A program made the position numbers and the translations under genes. Of a stretch of DNA of 64,000 bases, positions 27,780-36,224 are shown one piece after another (within the stretch, counting starts at the first letter, position 1; each line of letters begins with the position of its first letter). The stretch is from Nostoc sp. MS1 (GTDB lineage: Bacteria; Cyanobacteriota; Cyanobacteriia; Cyanobacteriales; Nostocaceae). The DNA is taken from contig NZ_AP023441.1 of NCBI RefSeq assembly GCF_019976755.1, forward strand, positions 62,001 through 126,000. Direction: 5' to 3'. Below the pieces are notes generated by a model. The model searched no databases and was not told the origin of the DNA. It saw only the letters and a list, made by a program, of their open reading frames with translations.

Positions 27780-28481
27780 TCATTTCTCTAAATATCCCCC
27801 AGCATAGGTAATCACACATATCGTTCTATAAGTTTTGTGATTTCCATAAGCAACGCCAGCAACGTTAAAAGCACCGTTAAAAATATTGGTGCGATGACCG
27901 CGTGAGGGTACGCCATCATCAATAATCAACTGCATGACAATATCTTGTGCTGTATTTGGGCCGTAACTGATATTTTCCGCAGCCGTGATTTGCCATTTAC
28001 CATAGCGATTAATGCGTGTGAAGGGGGTGCTACCATCGCTACCATTATGACCAGTCACACCTTTTGGGCCTTGGTCTTTAACATGATCCTTAGCACCCAA
28101 GGACATTCCCTGAGATATTCTCAATGTTCCCACAGGACGGACTGACTTGAGAAAGGCGATCGCTTCATCTACTGCTTTGATTCCTTCTTGCGTAATCAAA
28201 TAGGTATTATTAGATACTTTTACCCGATTGCCTTGGAAACGTTTTCGATAATTTTCTATGATAGGGATGTATGATCTAGGATTTGTCCTGACTTTGTTCA
28301 TCTCCTGAATCACTTGTTGTTCTAGTGGGGAGAGATAATTTGCTGCTAGTAAAGTGGAACTACTTGTGGGAAGGATTGACGGCGTTGATTGTGCTAACGA
28401 GGAATTATATGTAAACAGTGGGCAAGCAAAAAGAGTTACTAAACTGGTAAAAATAAATATACGATATTGATTGTGAAGCAT
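27780..28481 (-). CDS. CAP-domain (SCP/PR-1) secreted protein
   Basis: A 233-residue protein. The start is placed at ATG 28481, giving a signal peptide (FIFTSLVTLFACPLF, cleavage after about SLAQ). The mature part has the CAP domain: YLSPLEQQVIQEMNKVRTNP, GAKDHVKDQGPKGVTGHNGS, AAENISYGPNTAQDIVMQL, GHRTNIFNGAF and CVITYAGGY. It should be periplasmic or extracellular. It is the upstream copy of a tandem pair with the gene at 27024-27701, 78 bp away. Function of bacterial CAP proteins is generally unknown; some act on cell-wall components. Confidence 0.88.
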   Translation of the reverse strand: MLHNQYRIFIFTSLVTLFACPLFTYNSSLAQSTPSILPTSSSTLLAANYLSPLEQQVIQEMNKVRTNPRSYIPIIENYRKRFQGNRVKVSNNTYLITQEGIKAVDEAIAFLKSVRPVGTLRISQGMSLGAKDHVKDQGPKGVTGHNGSDGSTPFTRINRYGKWQITAAENISYGPNTAQDIVMQLIIDDGVPSRGHRTNIFNGAFNVAGVAYGNHKTYRTICVITYAGGYLEK

Positions 28482-28785
28482 CCATGACCTCAAATTTTAT
28501 ACTTTGGTATTAAGTTGAGAATGATGAAAAGCAAATTTATCTAGGGTTTTGAGGTTATCCTACATAAAAATACTTGTATTTTGCTTTATGTTGTAGCATT
28601 TGCAACTTACAAATGTAAATGTTGATTTTACTTAGTCTACTTTTTTAGATTTTAATTAAAGATGTCTTAAACAAGTTGATTCTAGATACTTTAATTACTA
28701 TTTATAATTGCAAATTTATATAAATTCGCAATGAATTGATAAATTAAATAGTAGTAGTAAACTTAGCTGAAATTAAGCCCGAATA

Positions 28786-31700
28786 ATGTTGAACCGTCTA
28801 AAAATTGGCTCTAAAATTGGAGCAGGCTTTACTATAAGTATTGTGATTTTGAGTACGATAGGTTTTGTTTCTTATCAAAGTATTCAAGAATTAATAGCTG
28901 CTTCCCGAAAAGAACAACATACTTACCAAGTTCTGAGCCAATTGGCAGAGCTTAATAGTTTATTATCTACAGCAGAAACGGGACAACGTGGTTACATTAT
29001 TACTGGAGAACAGCGATATTTAGAACCTTATCAAGTAGCTACAAAATCACTTGATAAAACAATTCAAGAATTGCAAAGATTAACATCAGATAACCCAAAA
29101 CAACAAGGTTATATTGATAAACTAGAGCCACTAATTAATCAAAGAATAAATGTTATGCAAGCCGTAATTGATTTGCGGCAAAATCAAGGTTTTACGTCTG
29201 CTCAAAAAGCAATGCTTTCAGATAGCGGCAGAATCTTAATGTTGCAAATCCGCAACATTAGTCAGCAAATGAATGCGGAGGAACTAAGATTATTAGAGCA
29301 ACGTACAGCCTTAGCAAAAGCAGCTGCCAGTAATACCCTTGCCCTTATTACTTATTTTATTCCATTAATAGCTTTGATTCTGGCTCTAATTGGATATATA
29401 TTGACCAGACATATTTCTTCACCCTTACGACAAATTTCTCATGCTGCTCAAAAGATGTCTAATGGGGATTTATTTGTTAGTTTACCAGATAGCGATCGCC
29501 AAGACGAAATCGGTGTGTTAACACGTACTTTTAATCAGATGTTAGCTAACCTCAGAATTACTACAAAAAAAAACGAGGAACAAAATTGGCTCAAGTCAAA
29601 TATAGCTGAATTTACACAATTACTACAAGGGCAGCGTAGTCTGGAGAGTGTTGCTAATTTGATTTTATCCAAACTCACACCACTGGTAGATTCACAGCAG
29701 AGTGTGTTTTATGTGCTTGATAAAACTAGCGATGATCCTGTCTTTAAATTAGTTAGTAGCTATGCTTTTAACGAACGTCGACATTTAGCTAATCGAATAC
29801 GTCTGGGTGAAGGATTAGTAGGACAATGTGCCTTAGAACAACAAAGAATATTATTAACTGAAGTACCTAGTGATTATATCCGCATTAATTCTGGCTTAGG
29901 TGAAGCTTTACCACTCAATATTATAGTATTACCTGTGTTATTTGAAACAGAAGTAATTGCGGTAATTGAAATTGCTTCTTTTCACCGCTTTAGTGAGTTA
30001 CATTTGACATTTCTTGAGCAGTTTAGTCAAATTATGGGCGTATTTTTAAATAGCATTGCTGCTAGCGCTCAAACACAAAATCTTTTGGATGAATCTGTGG
30101 CTTTAGCGACAGAACTCAAACAAAGTAATCAACTTTTAGAACAGCAAACACAAGAATTAGAGGATTCACAACAACTACTAACACAACAACAGCAAGAATT
30201 GCAGCAATCGAACGAGGAATTACAGCAACTCAATGAAGAATTAGAAGAAAAAGCCGAGTTACTGGAAATCCAAAATAAAGAAGTTGCCCGGAAGAATCAA
30301 GAAATCGAGAAAGCTAGAAAATCTATAGAAGATAAGGCAGAACAGTTAGCGTTGTCTTCCAAATACAAATCTGAATTTCTGGCAAATATGTCTCATGAAT
30401 TGCGTACTCCACTGAATAGTTTGTTAATTTTAGCAAAACTACTAGCAGATAATTCAGCAGGTAACTTAACTAATAAACAAGTAGAATATAGTCAAACAAT
30501 CTACTCGGCGGGAACAGATTTATTAGAATTAATTAATGATATTTTAGATTTAGCAAAAATTGAATCAGGCACTTTATCAGTAGAAGTAGAACAAATCGAT
30601 TTTAGAGAGTTATATCATTATTTAGAAAGAACATTTCGAGAAGTTGCCCAACATAAGGGTCTAAGTTTTACTATTAAACTTGACGAAAATTTACCACAAA
30701 CAATATCAACTGACCCCAAACGTCTACAACAAATCCTCAAGAATTTGTTAGCTAATGCTTTCAAGTTTACTGAGCAGGGAGGGGTAACTTTACAAATTGG
30801 GGTAGATAAAATTAATAGCAATAATCTCATGATTATATTTGCTATTAGCGATACAGGTATTGGTATTCCGCTTGAGAAACAACAAATTATCTTTGAAGCC
30901 TTTCAGCAAGCAGATGGTACAACTAGCCGCAAGTACGGCGGAACAGGCTTAGGTTTATCTATTAGCCGTGAACTAGCGTATATGTTAAGTGGTAAATTGG
31001 GACTTGTCAGTCAACCAGGACAGGGAAGTACTTTCACGTTGTATTTACCCCAAATTTACCCAGGAACTAAGGCAAAAGTAACACCCCAGCTATCACCCAT
31101 TGTTCCAGAAATTTTACCAGCAACGTCTACAGAAGAAATACAACCCGTTGCCTATACTAATATTATTGACGACGATCGCCAGATAATTCAAAAAGGCGAT
31201 CGCATCTTATTAATTATCGATGATGACGAGAAATTTGCTCGGATCTTACTAGATATAGCAAGGCAACAAGGCTTTAAAGGTATAGTTGCTTTAAATAGTA
31301 GACAAGGTTTAGCCTTAGCACGACAATATCAACCAAATGCCATTACATTAGATATTTATTTGCCAGATATGGACGGGTTAACTTTGCTAGACCGCCTCAA
31401 GCATGACCCCCAAACCAGACATATCCCTGTTCATATCCTCTCTGTAGATGACCGCGAACAACAAGCGTTGCAGTTAGGCGCAATTACTTTTTTACAAAAA
31501 CCAGTTTCCCCAGAAATATTAAATCAAACATTAACTGATATCAAAACTTTCATTGACCGCAAAGTAAAACGTCTTTTAGTTATAGAAGATGACGCTATAC
31601 AAGCTCAAAGTATTATTGACCTCATTGGTAATAGTGATGTGCAGAGTATGGCGGTGAATACAGGATCTGCTGCCTTAGAAATTATCCGCTTACAACACTT

Positions 31701-32370
31701 TGATTGTATAGTGTTGGATTTGGGTTTACCTGATATGAGCGGCTTAGAACTGCTAGAAAAAATTAAACAAGAACCTAATTTATCAAAACTACCAATTATT
31801 GTTTATACAGGTAAAGAAATCAGCCGTCAAGAAGAAACACAACTACGAAGTTTAGCCGAGAGTATTATTATTAAAAATGTGCGATCGCCAGAACGTTTAC
31901 TAGATGAAACTGCCCTATTTTTACATCGAGTCCAGGCAAATTTACCCCAGCCACAACGGCAAATATTAGAACAACTGCATCAAACCGACCCAGTATTAGC
32001 AAATCGCAAAATCTTAATTATCGATGATGATTTGCGAAATATCTTCGCCATCACCAGTTTGTTAGAAGGCTACCAAATGCAGGTAATATTTGCCGAAAAT
32101 GGTAGAGATGGCATAGATAAGTTGCAAACCAATCCTGATGTTAATGCTGTATTAATGGATGTGATGATGCCAGAAATGGATGGTTACGAAACAACACGCC
32201 ATATCCGCCAACAAGCACAATTCCGCACCCTACCTATTATCGCCTTAACAGCCAAAGCCATGCCAGGCGATCGCGAAAAGTGCATCGAGGCTGGCGCTTC
32301 TGATTACATTACCAAACCAGTAGACACAGAACAACTATTATCTCTATTGAGAGTCTGGTTGTATCGGTAG
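28786..32370 (+). CDS. CHASE3-HAMP-GAF hybrid histidine kinase with three receivers
   Basis: An 1194-residue membrane sensor. TM1 (about 10-30) and TM2 (about 187-208) flank a CHASE3-type extracellular domain (TAETGQRGYIITG). Then come HAMP (about 209-262), GAF (about 285-430), a long Gln/Glu coiled coil (about 435-525), HisKA with H537 in MSHELRTPLNS, HATPase (NLLANAFKFT, DTGIGIP, GGTGLGLSIS), and three receiver domains with phosphoacceptors D856, D978 and D1125. The last receiver has the cleanest signature (LMDVMMPEMDGYE). No HPt domain is included. It can therefore relay phosphate internally and probably to a separate partner. It is a single-gene unit with an AT-rich leader of about 290 bp. 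Confidence 0.95.
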   Translation: MLNRLKIGSKIGAGFTISIVILSTIGFVSYQSIQELIAASRKEQHTYQVLSQLAELNSLLSTAETGQRGYIITGEQRYLEPYQVATKSLDKTIQELQRLTSDNPKQQGYIDKLEPLINQRINVMQAVIDLRQNQGFTSAQKAMLSDSGRILMLQIRNISQQMNAEELRLLEQRTALAKAAASNTLALITYFIPLIALILALIGYILTRHISSPLRQISHAAQKMSNGDLFVSLPDSDRQDEIGVLTRTFNQMLANLRITTKKNEEQNWLKSNIAEFTQLLQGQRSLESVANLILSKLTPLVDSQQSVFYVLDKTSDDPVFKLVSSYAFNERRHLANRIRLGEGLVGQCALEQQRILLTEVPSDYIRINSGLGEALPLNIIVLPVLFETEVIAVIEIASFHRFSELHLTFLEQFSQIMGVFLNSIAASAQTQNLLDESVALATELKQSNQLLEQQTQELEDSQQLLTQQQQELQQSNEELQQLNEELEEKAELLEIQNKEVARKNQEIEKARKSIEDKAEQLALSSKYKSEFLANMSHELRTPLNSLLILAKLLADNSAGNLTNKQVEYSQTIYSAGTDLLELINDILDLAKIESGTLSVEVEQIDFRELYHYLERTFREVAQHKGLSFTIKLDENLPQTISTDPKRLQQILKNLLANAFKFTEQGGVTLQIGVDKINSNNLMIIFAISDTGIGIPLEKQQIIFEAFQQADGTTSRKYGGTGLGLSISRELAYMLSGKLGLVSQPGQGSTFTLYLPQIYPGTKAKVTPQLSPIVPEILPATSTEEIQPVAYTNIIDDDRQIIQKGDRILLIIDDDEKFARILLDIARQQGFKGIVALNSRQGLALARQYQPNAITLDIYLPDMDGLTLLDRLKHDPQTRHIPVHILSVDDREQQALQLGAITFLQKPVSPEILNQTLTDIKTFIDRKVKRLLVIEDDAIQAQSIIDLIGNSDVQSMAVNTGSAALEIIRLQHFDCIVLDLGLPDMSGLELLEKIKQEPNLSKLPIIVYTGKEISRQEETQLRSLAESIIIKNVRSPERLLDETALFLHRVQANLPQPQRQILEQLHQTDPVLANRKILIIDDDLRNIFAITSLLEGYQMQVIFAENGRDGIDKLQTNPDVNAVLMDVMMPEMDGYETTRHIRQQAQFRTLPIIALTAKAMPGDREKCIEAGASDYITKPVDTEQLLSLLRVWLYR

Positions 32371-32687
32371 TCATTCATTAATCGTTACTTCAAGACCAAA
32401 GTAGGAAGCATAAAAGGTTAAAAATCTAGCCAGCGTGTAAATATAATTGAACAACTATAAAAAATAGTGCGTAAAAAGGTAAGAAATTGAGGTTTAAATA
32501 GTTAGCTGATAGATGTTTAATATCAAGCATTTTGCTATTAAATCTTTTCAGGCTAAAATATTCTTTGTTAACTGTCTTAACTGTCTCAAAATTATTTTTT
32601 ACTGTCTTAAATGTCCTTGAATTTTTACTCTATTACTGAGAACATTCCAGAAGAATTTTATTCTGGTAGTAAATAGCAGGAAAACTC
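32371..32687. other. Intergenic region, 317 bp, with 9-bp direct repeats
   Basis: AT-rich leader of the TerB-like gene. AACTGTCTT (32570-32578) is followed directly by AACTGTCTC (32579-32587). 30 bp further on there is TACTGTCTT (32600-32608), then AAATGTCCTT (32609-32618). Two tandem pairs spaced three helical turns apart look like operator half-sites of an OmpR/PhoB-type regulator, but no known consensus matches. Confidence 0.4.
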
Positions 32688-33170
32688 ATGTCTGACAATA
32701 GAAAACTTGGTCAAGCTTGGACATTTAACTGGTTCTTTGGCTTTAGTCAGATACCTACAGATGAAGATTGTTGCATTTATATGAAATCAGTTTTATGTTG
32801 TGCTAAAGGTGATGGAACTCTCTCAAGCGAAGAAAAGAATTGGGCAATTGGATTCTGTGCATCTTGGGGAGTAGCAGACTGGGTAATTGAAGAATTAAAA
32901 GCTTACGAAGCAGATGAAAATTTAGAAGATGTCATTGCTCGCTCTCCTCAAGTATCCATAGCACAAAGAGATTTACTTCTCACCGCAATTAGAGCTTGTG
33001 CTGCTGATGGAGAAATTCATGAACAGGAAAAGGCAAAAATTCGGCAAATGGCTTCTATTATAGGAGTACAAGAAGAGATAGTAGGGCAGTTAGAGCAGCT
33101 ACACCAAGAGGAATTAGCATTACACCAAAAGCGTGTTAAGTTGCTATATCCAGAGAAAAGCCCTTATTAA
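32688..33170 (+). CDS. TerB-like helical protein
   Basis: A 160-residue soluble helical protein of the TerB/co-chaperone DjlA N-terminal superfamily. The acidic metal-binding pattern appears in SVLCCAKGDGTLSSEEKNWA and is repeated in LLTAIRACAADGEIHEQEKA, each with the D-G-x-hydrophobic-x-x-E-E/Q pattern. The C-terminus is a charged helix. TerB proteins are linked to tellurite and stress responses and membrane-associated metal sensing; the role here is unknown. The start ATG 32688 has AGGAAAA 8 bp upstream. Direct repeats upstream suggest transcriptional control. Confidence 0.75.
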   Translation: MSDNRKLGQAWTFNWFFGFSQIPTDEDCCIYMKSVLCCAKGDGTLSSEEKNWAIGFCASWGVADWVIEELKAYEADENLEDVIARSPQVSIAQRDLLLTAIRACAADGEIHEQEKAKIRQMASIIGVQEEIVGQLEQLHQEELALHQKRVKLLYPEKSPY

Positions 33171-33181
33171 CGTGAGTTCGA

Positions 33182-33300
33182 TGGATGAGATTTGACCCCT
33201 CTCCAAACCTCTCACGCCAGTTGCTACAAGTCGGCATTCGCCCTTGGCGTTGCCGGAGGCCAGCCGCCCAACGCACTGGCTCCCCGACGCGGGGAGAGGC
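33182..33300. mobile_element. Nested dispersed elements
   Basis: The outer element reads CCCCTCTCCAAACCTCTC and continues after an interruption as CCCCGACGCGGGGAGAGGC, together a common palindrome. A roughly 68-bp GC-rich block beginning ACGCCAGTTGCTACAAG and ending CAACGCACTGGCTC is inserted within it. Its ends are short inverted repeats (GCCAGTTGC/GCACTGGC), and CTC occurs at both junctions. Confidence 0.55.
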
Positions 33301-33327
33301 TTAAAAAGCTCATTTTACTTAACTCCA

Positions 33328-34011
33328 TTAACTAGAAACTGTCAGTGGTACACCGTTATCTGTGGGTTTTAACTGGAGAATAAATGGTGCAGCTTTTAAT
33401 ACCCATTGAGAAATCGGTGTATAATTAGCTGCTTCTTCCCCAAAACAAACCTCTAACATCTCAGTATGAATAATTCCTGGATTGAGGGGAATAGCCGCCA
33501 TTCCCACAGGTAATTCTTGTGCTAACGCACGAGTTAAGCCTTCAATTGCCCATTTTGAGGCGCAGTAAGGAGCAACTAAGGGTGAGGTTGAACGTCCCCA
33601 GCCGGAACTTAAATTAACAATAATCCCGCGCTGTTTTTCTATCATTGCGGGTACAAAATGGCGAATTATATGCACCACGCCTTTGATATTGATATCAATT
33701 AACTGGGAAAACTCCTGGGAGGGAACTTCCCATAAAGGCGCGGGTTGATTAGCGATCGCCGCATTATTAATTAACAAATCTGGTGGTTCATACTGCTTAA
33801 GTATATCCTCTGCCCAAGCTTTTACTTGTGCCTCATCTGCTACATCTAGAGCCGCGAAATTGTGGGGAGTACCAAATCTCTGAGTTAATTTCTCAACAGT
33901 GCTTTGAGAACGAGCGCAACCAATAACAGTATGTCCCTCCTCAATAAATTTTTCTGTCAAGGCATAACCTAAACCTCGACTGATACCAGTAATGACGATA
34001 AGCTTAGTCAT
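33328..34011 (-). CDS. Short-chain dehydrogenase/reductase
   Basis: A 227-residue classical SDR. The nucleotide-binding motif TGISRGLGYAL is at residues 8-18, CARSQ suggests NADP preference, NNAAI is near 82-86, the catalytic Ser is in VNLSSGWGRS and the Tyr/Lys pair in YCASKWA. The C-terminus (NPGIIHTEM) is standard. The substrate is unknown. Start ATG 34011. It is convergent with the TerB-like gene across nested repeats. A separate small UPF0175 gene lies 84 bp upstream in the same direction. Confidence 0.92.
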   Translation of the reverse strand: MTKLIVITGISRGLGYALTEKFIEEGHTVIGCARSQSTVEKLTQRFGTPHNFAALDVADEAQVKAWAEDILKQYEPPDLLINNAAIANQPAPLWEVPSQEFSQLIDINIKGVVHIIRHFVPAMIEKQRGIIVNLSSGWGRSTSPLVAPYCASKWAIEGLTRALAQELPVGMAAIPLNPGIIHTEMLEVCFGEEAANYTPISQWVLKAAPFILQLKPTDNGVPLTVSS

Positions 34012-34095
34012 ACTTTTCTTTTATAAATGAAGTAATTGATAGCATTGTATTTTGCCAATTTTATCAATGTTTAATTATCTTCCTACTAACTACAA

Positions 34096-34341
34096 TCACA
34101 GCAGACCCATTGATTGCAATGTCTGTAAATCAGCTTGAAAGTCTTCAACATCATAGTTGGTATATAAGCTGCGTTTTGCTAGTTCATGTTGAAACTCTAG
34201 TACGGTGATTCCTAACCAAGTTCTAACTTTACCAGCGCTAATTTTCCCTTGCTGATAAAGCAATAAGGCAATTTCTAATTTAAGTTCATCCTTAGTCATG
34301 TTCGATGCTCGAAGGATATCATCGGGAATTATGACACTCAT
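34096..34341 (-). CDS. UPF0175-family small protein (antitoxin-like)
   Basis: An 81-residue protein of the UPF0175 family. It has an N-terminal strand (MSVIIPDDIL), helices with LKLEIALLLYQQGKISAGKV and an HTH-like WLGITVLEFQHELAKR, then a short acidic tail. Members often pair with a DUF3368 PIN-domain toxin gene. No such partner is next to this one: the downstream gene is an SDR and the upstream region is empty. It is thus either a solitary regulator or a survivor of a toxin-antitoxin pair. Confidence 0.85.
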   Translation of the reverse strand: MSVIIPDDILRASNMTKDELKLEIALLLYQQGKISAGKVRTWLGITVLEFQHELAKRSLYTNYDVEDFQADLQTLQSMGLL

Positions 34342-34519
34342 TAGCTAAAAATCCAAATCTAATTTTTATTTTAAAACTACAGTTGGTGAGCATGTGATGT
34401 CGCGTTGGGCGATCGCAATCTCAGCCAACTTAGCAATTAAACTGTTACTTATAATTGTTAACCTCCATTAAGCTGCATAAATTTCCCACTGTTGGCTGAT
34501 TAGTTAAATATAAAATGCC

Positions 34520-34568
34520 CTCCTAGATGTAGTTCCCCCTGAAATTCAGGGGGATTTTGCTGTTTTTA
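34520..34568 (+). ncRNA. Candidate small RNA ending in an intrinsic terminator
   Basis: A -10-like TATAAA at 34509-34514 lies just before a segment CCTCCTAGATGTAG, complementary to a Shine-Dalgarno sequence, and a perfect hairpin with a T-rich tail. No coding frame uses the terminator. This would be a transcript of about 50 nt. No -35 element at proper spacing was seen, so this is inference only. Confidence 0.3.
34534..34568 (+). terminator. Intrinsic terminator hairpin, orphan
   Basis: TCCCCCTGAA (34534-34543) and TTCAGGGGGA (34545-34554) are perfect inverted repeats, followed by TTTTGCTGTTTTT. In practice an 8-bp GC-rich stem with a 5-nt loop forms. Orientation is rightward; no rightward gene lies within 1.3 kb upstream other than the convergent SDR region. 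Confidence 0.8.
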
Positions 34569-34817
34569 GTTATTCCCTGCATATAGAAGTTGTGTAAAGA
34601 AATTCCTTCTAATGTAACAAGCCAAAGATTTGCATTCTATAAGATTATTAATAAAGATATAGGACTCATATTTGATTTGAGAAGAAACTCAGTATATGCC
34701 TAAATCTCTTCCTTCCTGTTCCCCGCACCCTCTCCCCAAGGGAGTTAATAAATCATAATACTCATAAGCAACTAGCTTTTTAGCCTGTTCCCTATTACGT
34801 GTTCCCCTAAATTATTT

Positions 34818-35648
34818 ATGATGTTATTTAAACCTAACCTAGAAGATATAGAAATCAAGTTACTTTTAGAAGGAATTTACCAATACTACGGTCATGATTT
34901 CCGTAACTATGCTGTGTCTTCACTCAAACGCCGCATACATAGTTTTATCCGTTTGGAGGGTTTAGAAAATATTTCCGCATTACAAGAAAAATTACTCCAC
35001 GATCGCACTTGCCTAGAAAGATTTTTACTCAGTCTCACAGTCAATGTCACATCAATGTTTCGTGATCCTAGTTTTTATCTAGCTTTTAGGAAGCAAGTTG
35101 TGCCATTACTGCGGACTTACCCATTTATCCGCATCTGGCACGCTGGCTGTTCTACCGGAGAGGAAGTTTACTCAATGGCCATCCTCCTACAGGAAGAAAA
35201 TCTTTACCACCGTTGCCGGATTTATGCCACCGACACAAATGAGAAAGTATTACAGAATGCCAAAAGTGGGATTTTTCCGCTCAAAATGATGCAGGAATAC
35301 ACTCAGCTTTATTTAAGGGCAGGTGGCAAGCAGTCTTTCTCGGAATACTACACTGCGGCTTATGACCACGCCATATTTCGTGCTTCATTGCGCGAAAACG
35401 TTATCTTTGCCCAGCATAATCTAGCTACAGATAGTTCTTTTAATGAGTTTAATGTTATATTTTGCCGGAACGTTTTAATATACTTCAATCAGGTACTGCA
35501 AAAACGTGTACATACGCTCTTCCATAACAGTTTATGCAGCTTTGGGATTTTGGGTTTAGGCAAGCAAGAATCCCTCCGATTTACTTCTTACGAGCAGTAC
35601 TATGAAGAAATAGCCAAGGGTGAAAAGCTCTACCGGAGGCTAAATTAG
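34818..35648 (+). CDS. CheR-type protein-glutamate methyltransferase
   Basis: A 276-residue CheR homologue that would methylate glutamates on chemoreceptors or a related target using SAM. The N-terminal helical domain (about 1-80) carries YYGHDFRNYAVSSLKRRI, and SLTVNVTSMFRDPSFYLAF is the family hallmark. The SAM domain has IWHAGCSTGEEVYSMAILL and later FNVIFCRNVLIYFN. No receptor gene is in the window. It is first of an operon: its TAG stop overlaps the GTG start of the CheB-like gene by one base. In cyanobacteria such cheR-cheB-hybrid kinase units occur apart from motility clusters and are presumed to act in signalling. Confidence 0.93.
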   Translation: MMLFKPNLEDIEIKLLLEGIYQYYGHDFRNYAVSSLKRRIHSFIRLEGLENISALQEKLLHDRTCLERFLLSLTVNVTSMFRDPSFYLAFRKQVVPLLRTYPFIRIWHAGCSTGEEVYSMAILLQEENLYHRCRIYATDTNEKVLQNAKSGIFPLKMMQEYTQLYLRAGGKQSFSEYYTAAYDHAIFRASLRENVIFAQHNLATDSSFNEFNVIFCRNVLIYFNQVLQKRVHTLFHNSLCSFGILGLGKQESLRFTSYEQYYEEIAKGEKLYRRLN

Positions 35649-36220
35649 TGTCATTTAAAATAGTAGTTATGGGAACGTCTTTAGGAGGATTATCCGCACT
35701 GCAAACGGTTTTAGGAAATTTACCTGCTGATTTCCCACTACCAGTAGCAATTGTTCAACATCGTCACAAAAATTCTGACGACACTCTCAGGGGGATGATT
35801 CAAGAATACACTTCTTTACCCGTGCGAGAGGTGGAAGATAAAGATGAAATTTCACCAGGAAAAGTCTATTTAGCCCCAGCTGATTATCATTTATTGGTTG
35901 AACCTGGTTTTTTTGCCCTTTCTACTGATGAACCCGTTTCCTATGCTAGACCATCTATTGATGTACTCTTTGATTCTGCTGCCGATATTTATGGGGCGCA
36001 AGTGATTGGTGTAATATTAACAGGCGCTAATCAGGACGGGATGCAGGGACTAAAAAAAATCAAAGCTCAAGGGGGTAAAACTATTGTACAAGAACCCAGC
36101 ACAGCCGCTAGTTCTATCATGCCAGCCGCAGCAATATCTGCTGTTGCAGTAGACTGGATTTTATCACTCCCAGATATTGCTCCTTTATTAGTAAATCTTG
36201 GTTATTCTATACGGAAATGA
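35648..36220 (+). CDS. CheB-type methylesterase (no receiver domain)
   Basis: A 190-residue CheB catalytic domain without the N-terminal receiver. The triad residues are Ser in MGTSLGGLSAL (residues 8-18), His in VQHRHKNSD, and Asp in LTGANQDGMQGLKKIKAQGG. Lacking a receiver, it is not controlled by direct phosphorylation like enteric CheB. The start is GTG 35648, overlapping the cheR stop (TAGTG). It is followed 4 bp later by the hybrid kinase, so the three proteins should be made together. Confidence 0.92.
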   Translation: MSFKIVVMGTSLGGLSALQTVLGNLPADFPLPVAIVQHRHKNSDDTLRGMIQEYTSLPVREVEDKDEISPGKVYLAPADYHLLVEPGFFALSTDEPVSYARPSIDVLFDSAADIYGAQVIGVILTGANQDGMQGLKKIKAQGGKTIVQEPSTAASSIMPAAAISAVAVDWILSLPDIAPLLVNLGYSIRK

Positions 36221-36224
36221 ATCA

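Larger units (their letters stand above)
34342..34817. other. Intergenic region, 476 bp, with an orphan terminator
   Basis: This is the divergent region between the UPF0175 gene and cheR. It contains a strong rightward terminator at 34534-34568 with no upstream rightward gene, a -10-like TATAAA at 34509-34514, and low-complexity pyrimidine tracts near 34700-34740. The cheR promoter should lie in the last 250 bp. Confidence 0.5.
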
